The notes beneath the pieces are model-generated. The model was given only the letters and a program-made list of their open reading frames with translations, searched no databases and was not told the DNA's origin. From Castellaniella sp034674885 (GTDB taxonomy: Bacteria > Pseudomonadota > Gammaproteobacteria > Burkholderiales > Burkholderiaceae_B), in assembly GCF_034674885.1 (NCBI RefSeq), contig NZ_JAUCDS010000001.1, positions 124,001-188,000 of the forward strand: 64,000 nucleotides of DNA, given 5' to 3'. Of the stretch, positions 52,775 to 62,053 are shown piece after piece. Position numbers and translations under genes: made by a program. Position 1 is the stretch's first letter, and each line of letters begins with the position of its first letter.

Positions 52775-54082
52775 ATGACCGTATTTACAGCCTCCGGCTT
52801 CATCGGGCGCCTGTGGCGGCGCGCGACGACGGCCGGCCTGGGTCTGGCGCTGGCCACCGTAGCGGCCACCAGCGCCCACGCCCAGTTGCGCGTCGACATT
52901 TCTGGCGTCGGCGCTACCCAGTACCCGATCGCCATCGCCGATTTCTCAGGTGCCGCCAGCGGCACTTCCACGCCGGAAGTCATCCGCGCCGACCTGACCC
53001 GATCCGGCCAGTTCCGCCTGATCAACGCCGCAGGCGCCAATCTGACCGTGCAAAGCCCGATCGACTACGGCACCTGGCAGTCGCGCGGGGCTGACTACCT
53101 GGCCTACGGCACCGTGGCGCAGAACGGCGGCCAGTACACCGTCAGCTACCGGCTGGTGGACAACGTGCGCAAGTCCGAACTGGACTCGGCCGTGTTCAGC
53201 GGCGGCGAAGCCGAAATGCGGCGGATCGCCCACCGCATTGCCGATCGCATCTACGAAAAGATCACCGGCGTGCGCGGCGTTTTCTCCACCCGGATCGCTT
53301 ATGTGTTGCAAACCAGCAACGGCTATGAGTTACAAATTGCTGACGCCGACGGCCAGAATCCGCAGGTCATGCTGCGTTCGAAACAGTCGATCATCTCGCC
53401 GACCTGGTCGCCTGACGGCAGCAAACTTGCCTACGTCAGCTTCGAATCGGGCAAATCCGTCATCTACGTGCAGACGCTGGCCAACGCCCAGCGCCAGCCG
53501 ATCTCCAACTACAAGGGCAACAACAGCGCCCCGGCCTGGTCGCCTGACGGCAGCCATATGGCGATCGTACTGTCTATGGACGGCATCTCGCAGATATATA
53601 CCATCAACGCGGACGGTTCGAACCTGCGCCGCGTGATGCGGTCCCCCCTGATCGACACCGAGCCCTACTACACCCCCGACGGCCAGTCCCTGGTCTTCAC
53701 CAGCGACCGCGGCGGCAGCCCCCAGATCTACAAGGTCCCTGCCGCCGGCGGTGACGCTCAGCGCCTGACCTTCTCTGGAAGTTACAATATCTCACCTAGG
53801 GTATCGCCGGATGGACAACAACTGGTGTACGTTACTCGCAGAAACGGTGCTTTCAGAATTGCAAGCTTGTCCTTGGGTTCGGGCTCCGAACAGCTCCTGA
53901 CGGACGGTCCGGACGATCAGTCTCCCAGCTACGCCCCCAACGGCATGCAAGTGCTCTACAGTTCGATTCAGAACGGGCGCAGTGTACTGGCAGTGACTTC
54001 GATCGACGGCCGGGTCCGTCAGACGCTGTCGGTCCTCAACGGCAAGGTCCGCGAGCCGGCCTGGGGCCCTTTCACCAACTGA
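52775..54082 (+). CDS. tolB: Tol-Pal system protein TolB
   Basis: 435-residue periplasmic beta-propeller with a signal peptide (ends TSAHAQLRVDI). An N-terminal anticodon-like domain (residues 30-165) is followed by propeller repeats with the SPTWSPDGSKLAYVSFESGK, APAWSPDGSHMAIVLSMDGI, PYYTPDGQSLVFTSDRGGSP and PRVSPDGQQLVYVTRRNGAF pattern. AAGGAGA before the ATG at 52775. Overlapping residues of an upstream in-frame start are part of tolA. Confidence 0.96.
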   Translation: MTVFTASGFIGRLWRRATTAGLGLALATVAATSAHAQLRVDISGVGATQYPIAIADFSGAASGTSTPEVIRADLTRSGQFRLINAAGANLTVQSPIDYGTWQSRGADYLAYGTVAQNGGQYTVSYRLVDNVRKSELDSAVFSGGEAEMRRIAHRIADRIYEKITGVRGVFSTRIAYVLQTSNGYELQIADADGQNPQVMLRSKQSIISPTWSPDGSKLAYVSFESGKSVIYVQTLANAQRQPISNYKGNNSAPAWSPDGSHMAIVLSMDGISQIYTINADGSNLRRVMRSPLIDTEPYYTPDGQSLVFTSDRGGSPQIYKVPAAGGDAQRLTFSGSYNISPRVSPDGQQLVYVTRRNGAFRIASLSLGSGSEQLLTDGPDDQSPSYAPNGMQVLYSSIQNGRSVLAVTSIDGRVRQTLSVLNGKVREPAWGPFTN

Positions 54083-54119
54083 TTTTTCCGTGTGACTCTT
54101 TCTTCTTAAAGGACATTAA

Positions 54120-54614
54120 ATGAGCTCGCGCATCACCAGGACCCTGACCATAGCCGCCTTTGCCGCCTCTCTGGCCGCTTGCAGCTCCGTGCCGTTGGAT
54201 CAAAACGGCGCTAACGGCGCCGGCTCGGATTCGGCGTCCGCTGGGCAAATCATGGATCCCTTCAATCCTCAAAGCCCGCTCGCGCAGCAACGCTCGGTCT
54301 ATTTTGACTTCGACAGCTACTCTGTTCCCGAACAGTATCGCAGCGTCGTCGAAATGCACGCCAACTACCTGACCAGCCATCAGGCACAAAAAGTCCGCGT
54401 CGAAGGCAACACCGACGCACGCGGCAGCTCCGAATATAATCTGGCACTGGGCCAGCGCCGTTCGGATGCCGTGGCGCGCATGATGAAACTGCTGGGTGTC
54501 AACGCCAACCAGATCGAAGCCATCAGCTACGGCAAAGAGCGTCCCAAGGCTCAAGGCAACACCGAAGCCGACTACGCTGAAAACCGCCGCGCCGACATCA
54601 ACTACCAACGTTGA
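54120..54614 (+). CDS. pal: Peptidoglycan-associated lipoprotein Pal
   Basis: 164-residue outer-membrane lipoprotein. Lipobox LAAC at residues 18-21. OmpA-like domain: RSVYFDFDSYSVPEQYRSVV, VRVEGNTDARGSSEYNLALG, QRRSDAVARMMKLLGV and YGKERPKAQG..AENRRADI, which binds peptidoglycan. It closes the tol-pal mechanism with TolB. Followed by a Rho-independent terminator. Confidence 0.97.
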   Translation: MSSRITRTLTIAAFAASLAACSSVPLDQNGANGAGSDSASAGQIMDPFNPQSPLAQQRSVYFDFDSYSVPEQYRSVVEMHANYLTSHQAQKVRVEGNTDARGSSEYNLALGQRRSDAVARMMKLLGVNANQIEAISYGKERPKAQGNTEADYAENRRADINYQR

Positions 54615-54634
54615 TCGCCGTCTGGCCATGACAG

Positions 54635-54664
54635 CGCCGTAGCGGCTGACGCTACGGCGTTTTC
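54635..54664 (+). terminator. Rho-independent terminator after pal
   Basis: A perfect 9-bp stem (CGCCGTAGC / GCTACGGCG) with a 7-base loop is followed by TTTTC. cpoB probably therefore has partial readthrough or its own promoter. Confidence 0.85.
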
Positions 54665-54700
54665 ATTTGCGCCGACACCCTGGATGGAAGGAACCGCCCC

Positions 54701-55381
54701 ATGCATGCACTGACTCATCGCCTGAACGCTCTGCCCGCCGCCGCGCTGCTGGCCCTGACGCTGGCCACCCCGGCAGCCCATGCCTTTTCCGACGACGAAG
54801 CCCGCCGCGCCATCCTGGAACTGCGCACGCAGATCCAGCAGATCAAGGACCAGAACCAGCAGGCCCGGCTGCAACTGGCCGACCAGATGGACATGCTGCA
54901 CCAGGAAATAGCGACCCTGCGTGGCCGCGTCGAAGAACTGAGCCAGATCAACCGCAATGCCTCGGCCCCGGGCCAGGGCAATGCGCCCCAGACTCCGCAG
55001 ACTGGCGACCCGCAGCAGCAGGCCGCCTACGAAGCCGCAGCCGACCAATACCGCAACGGCCGCTACAAAGAAGCCGCCGGCAGTTTCGCCACGTTCGTCC
55101 AGTCCTATCCGAACAGCGACACGGCCACCGACGCGCAGTTCTATCTGGGCAGCAGCCAGTACGCCTCGAAGGACTTCAAGAATTCCATCCAGACCATGCA
55201 GGCGCTGGTCAAGGCCCACCCGGACGACGCCCGTGCCCCGGATGCCCTGCTGGTCGTGGCTGCAGACCAGATCGAACTGAACGACATGAAGGGCGCCAAG
55301 GCCAGCCTGCAGCGCATCATCAAGGACTATCCCCAGAGCTCCGCCGCCGAAACCGCCAAGAGCCGCCTGAAGCTGTTGTGA
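54701..55381 (+). CDS. cpoB: Cell division coordinator CpoB (YbgF)
   Basis: 226-residue periplasmic protein. Signal peptide (LLALTLATPAAHAFSDDEA), N-terminal coiled coil (about 30-90, QQIKDQNQQARLQLADQMDM), then TPR repeats: YEAAADQYRNGRYKEAAGSF, ATDAQFYLGSSQYASKDFKN, and a third with YPQSSAAETAKSRLKLL. It links Tol-Pal to PBP1B. The ATG at 54701 follows the pal terminator by 37 bases. Confidence 0.94.
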   Translation: MHALTHRLNALPAAALLALTLATPAAHAFSDDEARRAILELRTQIQQIKDQNQQARLQLADQMDMLHQEIATLRGRVEELSQINRNASAPGQGNAPQTPQTGDPQQQAAYEAAADQYRNGRYKEAAGSFATFVQSYPNSDTATDAQFYLGSSQYASKDFKNSIQTMQALVKAHPDDARAPDALLVVAADQIELNDMKGAKASLQRIIKDYPQSSAAETAKSRLKLL

Positions 55382-56226
55382 TGCCGGCTGTCCCCGATCT
55401 GCCACGCCACACCCTGGCCCTGGAGGACGGCGATCTGCACTACACCCAGGCCGGGAGCGGTGAAGACGTCGTCCTGCTGATCCACGGTTCACTGTGCGAC
55501 TATCGGTACTGGCGCTGGCAACTGCCGGCCTTGGCGGAACACTGCCGCGTACTGGCCCCCAGCCTGCGCGGCTGCTGGCCGGCCGCGCACCATCACCCCC
55601 AGGCAGGCTATCGGGTCGACGCGCATGCGCACGACCTGATCCGCCTGACCCGCGCCCTGGGCATCGAACAGGGCGTGCACGTGGTGGGTCATTCACGCGG
55701 GGCGCAGGTCGCCATGGCTTTTGCGATCCAGGCCCCGGATCTGTGCCGATCCCTGACGCTGGCGGACCCGGGCTTTCGCTTTGACGACGAGCCGGAAACT
55801 CCGCCTTTCTACACGCGAACCGTCGAACTGCTGCAGGCCGGCGACATCGACGGCGCCCTGGAGGGCTTTGTCGATACCGTCAACGGCGAAGACACCTGGC
55901 GCAGGATGGTCGGCTGGTTCAAGGACATGGCCCGCGACAACGCCATGACGCTGCTGTCGCAGATCCTGGAGGCCAACACCCCGGTGCCGTGGCGCGATGC
56001 AGCCGCCCTGCGCGTCCCGATCCTGCTGGTAGGCGGGTCCAACAGCCCCGCCAAATACGGCACGCGCCAGGATCGGCTGCAACAGATCCAGCCTGAGGCG
56101 CGCCGGGTACGCATCGCCCTGGCAGCGCACGGCATGAACCTGGCCAACCCCCGGGCCTTCAACCGCGCCGTGCTGGATTTTGTCGATCCCGTGCGCGACC
56201 CGGCACCAGGCATCAGTGCTTCATAG
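55381..56226 (+). CDS. Alpha/beta hydrolase
   Basis: 281-residue alpha/beta-hydrolase fold protein. The oxyanion segment is VVLLIHGSLCDYRYW, the nucleophile elbow is VVGHSRGAQ (Ser), and the catalytic acid and His lie in the C-terminal part (VPILLVGGSNSPAK; LAAHGMNLANP). ATG at 55381 overlaps the cpoB stop (TGATG), so it is translationally coupled to it. Substrate unknown. It overlaps the convergent copper chaperone gene by 14 bases. Confidence 0.9.
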   Translation: MPAVPDLPRHTLALEDGDLHYTQAGSGEDVVLLIHGSLCDYRYWRWQLPALAEHCRVLAPSLRGCWPAAHHHPQAGYRVDAHAHDLIRLTRALGIEQGVHVVGHSRGAQVAMAFAIQAPDLCRSLTLADPGFRFDDEPETPPFYTRTVELLQAGDIDGALEGFVDTVNGEDTWRRMVGWFKDMARDNAMTLLSQILEANTPVPWRDAAALRVPILLVGGSNSPAKYGTRQDRLQQIQPEARRVRIALAAHGMNLANPRAFNRAVLDFVDPVRDPAPGISAS

Positions 56227-56725
56227 CGTGTCCGGCCATGCCGGGCATGGCGTTGGCGGGTTTGACCTCGCACTGCGCCGTCACCCGCTGGCCATTGTCC
56301 AGCGCGAAATCGACCTGCACATGATCGCCGACCTTCAGTCCAGCCCGGGCCTGCTCCAGCATCATGTGGTAGCTGCCCGGCTTGAACGCCAGTTGCCCGC
56401 CAGCCGGCACCGCGACCTGATGCACCATGGACATCTTGCTGATGCCGTTTTCTTCCTTCGTCTGGTGGATCATGACCTCGGCGTAGTCCGATGAACGCGC
56501 ACCCACCAGATTCACCGCCTGCGACCCGGCATTGTGAAAGACCAGAAAGCCGCCCGAAGGCGCAGGAGCCGGCAACTGGCGGATCCAGCAGTCCGATGCG
56601 GTGACAGTCGTCGACACGGGCGCATCGGCGGCCGGCGCCATCGCGCCATGATTCGCGGCCCATGCCGACGTCGCCAACAGCATGCAGGCCGAGACACTGC
56701 CTGCGATCATTCCTATCCGATTCAT
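56213..56725 (-). CDS. PCu(A)C-family periplasmic copper chaperone
   Basis: 170-residue copper-binding protein with a signal peptide (ends at AWAANHG). The PCuAC domain has GGFLVFHNAGSQAVNLVGAR, YAEVMIHQTKEENGISKMSM (His and Met ligands) and SYHMMLEQARAGLKVGDHVQ, with two His/Met motifs. The C-terminal GMAGHAMKH adds more Met/His. It delivers copper to cytochrome oxidase or for tolerance. ATG 56725 with AAGGTGG upstream; an in-frame GTG three codons earlier is less likely. Confidence 0.93.
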   Translation of the reverse strand: MNRIGMIAGSVSACMLLATSAWAANHGAMAPAADAPVSTTVTASDCWIRQLPAPAPSGGFLVFHNAGSQAVNLVGARSSDYAEVMIHQTKEENGISKMSMVHQVAVPAGGQLAFKPGSYHMMLEQARAGLKVGDHVQVDFALDNGQRVTAQCEVKPANAMPGMAGHAMKH

Positions 56726-56824
56726 TTCTACCACCTTTCAAGCCCGGCGCAGCAGGCCCCCATGGCCCCGTACGACACCGGCTCAGGCCAGTGTACTATG
56801 GGCTTTTCCGCTCTCTTTTGCGCC

Positions 56825-57283
56825 ATGTCTAATCTTGCTGATCCTGCCGACGCCACTGCCCTGCCCGCCGCGCACATCACGCCGGATGGCTTCCGTGACC
56901 TGTTGGCGCGGCTGCACCCCTTTGCCGCCGTGCTGGGGATCGAAGTCCAGGACATCCGCTACGGCCAGGCCACGCTGCGCCTGCCGCCAAACCCGGCCAA
57001 TCAACGCCTGGGCGGCATCGTGGCGGGGCCCATGCTGATGGGTCTGGCGGACCTGGCGCTGTACGCCGCCGTGGTCAGCGCCACCGGCGTGCCCGAATCC
57101 GTCACGGCCAGCCTGACCATCAACTTCCTGCGCGGCGCGCCGGCAGGCGGCATCATTGCCCAGGCGCAGATATTGAAAACCGGCCGCATGACGGCCGGTG
57201 AAGTCCTGCTGGTGCCCGAGGGCGGCGGGGAACCCGTCGCCCAGGTCATCAGCACCTGGTCGGTCCCCAGAAGACCCAGCTAG
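56825..57283 (+). CDS. PaaI-family thioesterase (hot-dog fold)
   Basis: 152-residue PaaI/thioesterase-superfamily protein. Core: ANQRLGGIVAGPMLMGLADL, AVVSATGVPESVTASLTINF, LRGAPAGGIIAQAQILKTGR. The GG..AGP..MGLAD block is the active-site loop. Start ATG 56825 chosen on family length; another ATG at 56798 is possible. Its stop codon overlaps the start of a structured repeat. Substrate unknown. Confidence 0.88.
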   Translation: MSNLADPADATALPAAHITPDGFRDLLARLHPFAAVLGIEVQDIRYGQATLRLPPNPANQRLGGIVAGPMLMGLADLALYAAVVSATGVPESVTASLTINFLRGAPAGGIIAQAQILKTGRMTAGEVLLVPEGGGEPVAQVISTWSVPRRPS

Positions 57284-57344
57284 AGCCCCCCAGGGGGATG
57301 CGCCTGGACACGGAGCGGTCCCTGCGGACCGATCTGTGCCAGGC
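57283..57344 (+). repeat. Two-hairpin structured repeat, copy B (downstream of the thioesterase gene)
   Basis: Begins on the last base of the TAG stop. GAGCCCCCCAGGGGGATG, then GCCTGGACACGG, then a stem CACGGAGCGGTCC / GGACCGATCTGTG (57309-57338). Compared with copy A at 4652-4714, two base pairs change on both sides (G-C to A-T and A-T to G-C), which supports selection on the structure rather than on the sequence. Confidence 0.75.
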
Positions 57345-57403
57345 AAATCCGAGCAGCATGCAAGCTGCGAGGCGGCCGCAGGCTGCGCAGCGTCGGGGCC
57401 TTA

Positions 57404-58489
57404 TCAATTTTTCGTCAGTTTCCCGACGACGCCTTCGACGTAGTAGTCCATGGCGTTCAGACCCTTATCGTCCAGGGCGCCTTCAGCCAGCACGACCTTG
57501 CCTTCATTGGTCTTGATGGGTGCGGCAAAGACGTTCAGCGTGCCGGCGGCAATGGCGTCTTCCTTGGACTTGACCTCGGCCTTCAAGGCATCGTCGACGG
57601 CGGGGCCGAAACCTTCGATGTCCACCATGTGTTCCTTGAAGCCGCCCCAGACCTGATCGGACTTCCAGGTGCCGTCCAGCACGGCCTGGGCCTCGCGGGT
57701 GAAGTACGGACCCCAGTGGTGGGTGACGGCCGCCAGCTGGGCGTGCGGGCCGAATTTCAGCATGTCGGAATGGTAGGCGATGGCCCACTTGCCGCGTTCT
57801 TCGGCGGCCTGCACGGTGGCGGTGGAATCGGTGTGGTGCGTGACGATGTCGGCACCCTGGTCCAGCAGCGCCAGGGCGGCGTCGCGTTCCTTGCCCGGAT
57901 CGAACCAGCTATTGACCATGATGACTCGCACCGTGGCATCGGGTTTGACGCTGCGCAGGCCGCGCGTGAAGGCGTTGATGCCCTGCAGCACTTCGGGAAT
58001 CGGATAGGCGCCGACATACCCGACCACGCCCGTCTGGGTCTTGTGGCCCGCCAGCACTCCAGCCACGTAGCGGGCCTGATAGAAGCGCGCATTGGTCGTG
58101 GCGACGTTGGGCGCGGTCTTGTAGCCCGTGGAATGCACGAACTTCACGTCGGGGAACTGTTTGGCGACCTTGATGGTCGGATTCATGAACCCAAAGGATG
58201 TGGTGAAGATCAGCTTGTTGCCCTGCTGAGCCAGGTCGCGGATGACGCGCTCGGCATCGGCGCCTTCGGGCACGTCTTCGACGTACTGGGTCTTGATCTT
58301 GTCGCCCAGCTGCTGTTCCATGTATTTGCGGCCCAGGTCCTGCTGCCAGGACCAGCCAGCCTCGCCCACGGGGCTGACGTACACAAAGCCGATTTTCAGG
58401 GGTTCCTGGGCCATGGCCGGACCGGCAGCCCACAGGCAGGCGGCGGCCGTCACGGCCCCCAGGGTTTGGCGTATCACACGAGTTTTCAT
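57404..58489 (-). CDS. BMP-family ABC transporter substrate-binding protein
   Basis: 361-residue periplasmic protein of the basic membrane protein (PnrA/Med) family, which bind nucleosides or purines. Signal peptide ends at PAMAQEP. Features: IGFVYVSPVGEAGWSWQQDL, NKLIFTTSFGFMNPTIKVAK, FPDVKFVHSTGYKTAPNVAT, GVVGYVGAYPIPEVLQGINA, GADIVTHHTDSTATVQAAEE and IAYHSDMLKF. First of four import genes in transcription order after the ATPase and permeases; a 54-bp gap separates it from the permease. Exact ligand not determined. Confidence 0.93.
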   Translation of the reverse strand: MKTRVIRQTLGAVTAAACLWAAGPAMAQEPLKIGFVYVSPVGEAGWSWQQDLGRKYMEQQLGDKIKTQYVEDVPEGADAERVIRDLAQQGNKLIFTTSFGFMNPTIKVAKQFPDVKFVHSTGYKTAPNVATTNARFYQARYVAGVLAGHKTQTGVVGYVGAYPIPEVLQGINAFTRGLRSVKPDATVRVIMVNSWFDPGKERDAALALLDQGADIVTHHTDSTATVQAAEERGKWAIAYHSDMLKFGPHAQLAAVTHHWGPYFTREAQAVLDGTWKSDQVWGGFKEHMVDIEGFGPAVDDALKAEVKSKEDAIAAGTLNVFAAPIKTNEGKVVLAEGALDDKGLNAMDYYVEGVVGKLTKN

Positions 58490-58543
58490 GACAGGAGATC
58501 TCCGTCGGGTCAAGGTTGGGATCGGGTCGGACGACAGGCGCCG

Positions 58544-59461
58544 TCAACTGTTGGGGTTGAACACGCGCCCAAGGGACGCGGGCATGTTGATGCGGATCCA
58601 GTTCACGTTGCGCGAGATGAGGACCAGCACCAGGATCGTAGCCAGGTACGGCAGCATGGACAGCAACTGCGAGGCGATGGGCACGCCCAGGGCCTGCATA
58701 TGGAAGGTCAGAATGGTGATGCCGCCAAACAGATACGCCCCGACCAGCACGCGCAGCGGCCGCCAGGTGGCAAACGGCGTCAGGGCCAGGGCGATCCAGC
58801 CGCGCCCGGCCACCATGTTCTCGACCCACATCGGGGTGTAGACCAGGGACATGAAGGCCCCCGCCAGACCGCAGCAGGCGCCGCCGAACAGCAGCGCGAC
58901 CAGGCGGATGCGGCGTACCGAATACCCAAGGGCGTGGGCCGATTCAGGGGACTCGCCCACGGCCCGCAGCACCAGCCCGGCGCGGGTCCGATACAGGAAC
59001 AGGCTGAGCAGCACGGCCAGGATCAGCGCCCCGTAAACCATCGGGTGATGCTGGAACAGGGCCTCGCCGACAAAGGGGATGTCGCCCAGCACAGGGATCG
59101 ACCAGGTCGAGGCCTGGATCGTGGCGCCGACGTAGGGCAGGCCGATCGAGGCCGACAGGCCCACCCCGAACAGGGACAAGGCCAGCCCGCAGGCGATCTG
59201 GTTGGCGCCCAGCCAGACCACCAGCCAGGCGAAGAGTCCGGCCATGACTGCGCCCACGAAGGCGCCGCCGGCAAACCCCACCGCCGTGCTGCCGGTCTGG
59301 ACCGTGAGGGCGAAGCCCAGGGCGGCTGCCACCAGCATCATGCCTTCGGAACCCAGGTTGATGACCCCGGATTTTTCATTGATCAGCAAGCCCAGAGCCG
59401 CCAGCATCAGGGGCGTGCCGGCATTCATGGCAGCGGCGATCAGAGGAGCCAAGGCGTCCAT
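58544..59461 (-). CDS. ABC transporter permease (nucleoside/purine type), second subunit
   Basis: 305-residue branched-type permease (BPD_transp_2) with about eight to nine helices. Features: NAGTPLMLAALGLLINEKSG, VINLGSEGMMLVAAALGFAL, GANQIACGLALSLFGVGLSA, and the conserved RAVGESPESAHALGYSVRRI with EAA-like loop. Adjacent to and overlapping-in-spacing with the other permease (2 bp gap). Works with the fused ATPase and the BMP protein. Confidence 0.94.
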   Translation of the reverse strand: MDALAPLIAAAMNAGTPLMLAALGLLINEKSGVINLGSEGMMLVAAALGFALTVQTGSTAVGFAGGAFVGAVMAGLFAWLVVWLGANQIACGLALSLFGVGLSASIGLPYVGATIQASTWSIPVLGDIPFVGEALFQHHPMVYGALILAVLLSLFLYRTRAGLVLRAVGESPESAHALGYSVRRIRLVALLFGGACCGLAGAFMSLVYTPMWVENMVAGRGWIALALTPFATWRPLRVLVGAYLFGGITILTFHMQALGVPIASQLLSMLPYLATILVLVLISRNVNWIRINMPASLGRVFNPNS

Positions 59462-59463
59462 GG

Positions 59464-60528
59464 TCAGCGCCTCCAGCGCAGTCGTTGATGGATCAGGACA
59501 TCGCAGGCCAGCAGGGAAAACAGCAGGATTCCCTGGAAGATGCCGGTGATCGCGCTGGGCATGCCCAGGCGCGTCTGCGACAGTTCGCCGCCGATGTAGA
59601 ACAGCGCCATGATGAAGCTGGCGAAGACGACACCGATCGGATGCAGGCGCCCGACGAAGGCCACGATGATGGCGGCAAAACCGTAGCCGGGCGACACGGA
59701 CGGCGTCACCTGCCCAATGGGCCCCATGATTTCACAGGCGCCGGCCACCCCGGCCAGGGCGCCTGACCCCAGCATGCAGCCCCACAAGGCCTTTCTGGAT
59801 GAAAACCCGGCGTAGCGGGCAGCCAGCGGCGCCAGGCCGCCGACCGTCAGGCGATAGCCCGCAAACAGCCGCGACAGCAGCAGCCAGGCGAACACGGCGG
59901 CCAGCAGCGCCAGCACGATGCCCAGGTGCAGCCGCGTGCCCGGCCAGACCGGCAGCAGGAATCCCTGGTCGAACAGGCGGGACTGCGGGAAACCGAAACC
60001 ATCGGGATCGCGCATCACCCCATGCACCAGGTAGCTGAGCAACAGTTGCGCCACATAGACCAGCATCAGGGACACCAGGATCTCATTGGCGTGATAGCGG
60101 TCGCGCAGCCATGCCACCAGCGCCGCCCAAAATGCCCCGCCCAGGGCCCCGGCGATCAGCGCCAGAGTGATCATCAGGGGACCGCCCCCGCTGCCCGAGC
60201 CATCGTCGAACTGCAGGATGAAGGCGCCGGCAGTGACTGCGCCCAGGACCAGCTGCCCCTCGGCGCCGATGTTGAAGATATTGGCCCGGAAGCACAGCGC
60301 CAGCCCCACCGCGCACAGCAGCAGCGGCGCGACCTTGACGCCGATTTCCGACCAGCCGCGCAGGCTGCTGAGAGGTTCGATGAAAAAGACCGCCAACCCC
60401 TGCAACGGCGATTTGCCCACCGCCATGAACATGAACACGCCGCACAGGGCGGTCAGGGCCAAGGCCAGCAGCGGCGAGACCCAGGCCATGCGGCGCGAAG
60501 GCTGGGCGCGAGGGATCAGCTCAAGCAT
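59464..60528 (-). CDS. ABC transporter permease (nucleoside/purine type), first subunit
   Basis: 354-residue permease, BPD_transp_2 family. Features: MAVGKSPLQGLAVFFIEPLS, ANIFNIGAEGQLVLGAVTAG, NEILVSLMLVYVAQLLLSYL and YGFAAIIVAFVGRLHPIGVV. ATG 60528 has AGGAGG nine bases upstream and overlaps the ATPase stop by eight bases. An upstream in-frame start at 60558 is within the ATPase gene. Confidence 0.94.
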   Translation of the reverse strand: MLELIPRAQPSRRMAWVSPLLALALTALCGVFMFMAVGKSPLQGLAVFFIEPLSSLRGWSEIGVKVAPLLLCAVGLALCFRANIFNIGAEGQLVLGAVTAGAFILQFDDGSGSGGGPLMITLALIAGALGGAFWAALVAWLRDRYHANEILVSLMLVYVAQLLLSYLVHGVMRDPDGFGFPQSRLFDQGFLLPVWPGTRLHLGIVLALLAAVFAWLLLSRLFAGYRLTVGGLAPLAARYAGFSSRKALWGCMLGSGALAGVAGACEIMGPIGQVTPSVSPGYGFAAIIVAFVGRLHPIGVVFASFIMALFYIGGELSQTRLGMPSAITGIFQGILLFSLLACDVLIHQRLRWRR

Positions 60529-62053
60529 GGGCGGCCTCCTGGGTGACATCTGCCGCACCGGGCCACAGGCCGCTCATCCATTGGCCGATCTGTTCCCGGC
60601 TGGCCCGTTCCCGCGTGATCGGCGGAGACAGGCGGCCCTTGGCCATGACGACCAGACGATCAGAGAGTTCCAGCAATTCGTCGAGCTCCTCGGATATGAG
60701 CAAGATGGCGCATCCGGCATCGCGTAGCGCCAGGAGTTCGCCCCGGATCTGCGCCGCCGCGCCGACGTCCACCCCCCAGGTGGGCTGAGCGATGATCAAC
60801 AGCCGGGGCTGGCGCACGACCTCCCGGCCGACGATGTATTTCTGCAGATTGCCCCCCGACAGGCTGCCGGCCAGGGCCTGCGGCCCGGCGGCCTTGACGC
60901 GAAAGCGGTCGATGATGCCGGCGGTAATGCGCTGCACGGCACCGGATCGGATCCAGCCATGGCGGACGGTTTGCGCCCCCTGGTGCGACAGCAGCAGATT
61001 GCGCGACAAGCTGAGTTCGGGCACGGCGCCCCGCCCCAGGCGTTCTTCGGGCACAAACGCCAGGCCTTGCGCTCGCCTCCAGGCGGCCGACTGCCGTCCG
61101 ATGGGCGCCCCATCCAGCGTGATGGACGCCGGTTCGGCCCGCAGGTCTTCGCCGGACAGCACCCCCATGAGTTCCTGCTGGCCGTTGCCCGACACGCCCG
61201 CTACCCCGAGGATTTCTCCGGCATGCAGATCGAACGCGACCCGGGACAAAGGCGTGGCAAAGGGATGCGCCCGCTGCAGATCCAGCCCCTGTACCTGCAT
61301 CAGCACCGGGCCGGCAGCCCGCGCCTGACGATGCTGCACCGGCAGGTCGGCGCCGATCATCATGCGCGACAGGCTGGCTTCGGTTTCCTGGCGCGGATCG
61401 CAGACGCCCGTCACCCGCCCCGCCCGCATGACCGTGCAGCGGTGGCACAGGCTGCGGATCTCGTCGAGCTTATGGCTGATGTACAGGATGCTGCAGCCTT
61501 CGGCGGCCAGCCGGCGCAGGACCTCGAAGAGCCGCTGCACGGCCTGGGGCGTCAGGACCGAAGTCGGTTCATCCAGGATCAGCAGGCGCGGCTTGCCCAG
61601 CAAGGCGCGGATGATCTCGACGCGCTGGCGTTCGCCCACGGACAGGGTATGGACGTGCCGGTGCGGCTGGACGTCCAGCCCGTATTGCTCGGCGGTCTGC
61701 GCAATGCGGCCGGCCAGGGTCTGCAAAGGGATATCCGGCGGCAGGCCCAGGGCGATGTTTTCCGCGACCGTCAGTGTGTCGAACAGCGAAAAATGCTGGA
61801 ACACCATGCCCAGCCCCAAGGCGCGTGCCGCTGCCGGATTGGCGATCTGCACGGCCTGGCCGTCCCATTCGACCGTGCCGGCATCGGGCCGCACCACGCC
61901 ATAGATGATTTTCATCAGGGTGGATTTTCCCGCACCGTTTTCACCCAGCACTGCGTGGATTTCGCCAGGTTCGACCGTCAGGTCCACCGCGTCGTTGGCG
62001 CGGACGGCGGGGTAGGTCTTGGTGATGCGGCGTAAGGCCAGTCGCGGCGGCAT
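60521..62053 (-). CDS. ABC transporter ATP-binding protein with two fused ATPase domains
   Basis: 510-residue duplicated ATPase. Domain 1 has canonical motifs: LGENGAGKSTLMKIIYGVVR, TLSVGERQRVEIIRALLGKP and LLILDEPTSVLT. Domain 2 has a degenerate Walker A (AGVSGNGQQELMGVL, no GKS/T), signature LSGGNLQKYIVGREVVRQP and a Walker B without the usual Asp-Glu (LLIIAQPTWGVDVGA). Such a second domain is the norm in BMP/ribose-type ABC systems. First gene of the leftward operon. 249 bases upstream contain no recognised riboswitch. Confidence 0.94.
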   Translation of the reverse strand: MPPRLALRRITKTYPAVRANDAVDLTVEPGEIHAVLGENGAGKSTLMKIIYGVVRPDAGTVEWDGQAVQIANPAAARALGLGMVFQHFSLFDTLTVAENIALGLPPDIPLQTLAGRIAQTAEQYGLDVQPHRHVHTLSVGERQRVEIIRALLGKPRLLILDEPTSVLTPQAVQRLFEVLRRLAAEGCSILYISHKLDEIRSLCHRCTVMRAGRVTGVCDPRQETEASLSRMMIGADLPVQHRQARAAGPVLMQVQGLDLQRAHPFATPLSRVAFDLHAGEILGVAGVSGNGQQELMGVLSGEDLRAEPASITLDGAPIGRQSAAWRRAQGLAFVPEERLGRGAVPELSLSRNLLLSHQGAQTVRHGWIRSGAVQRITAGIIDRFRVKAAGPQALAGSLSGGNLQKYIVGREVVRQPRLLIIAQPTWGVDVGAAAQIRGELLALRDAGCAILLISEELDELLELSDRLVVMAKGRLSPPITRERASREQIGQWMSGLWPGAADVTQEAAHA

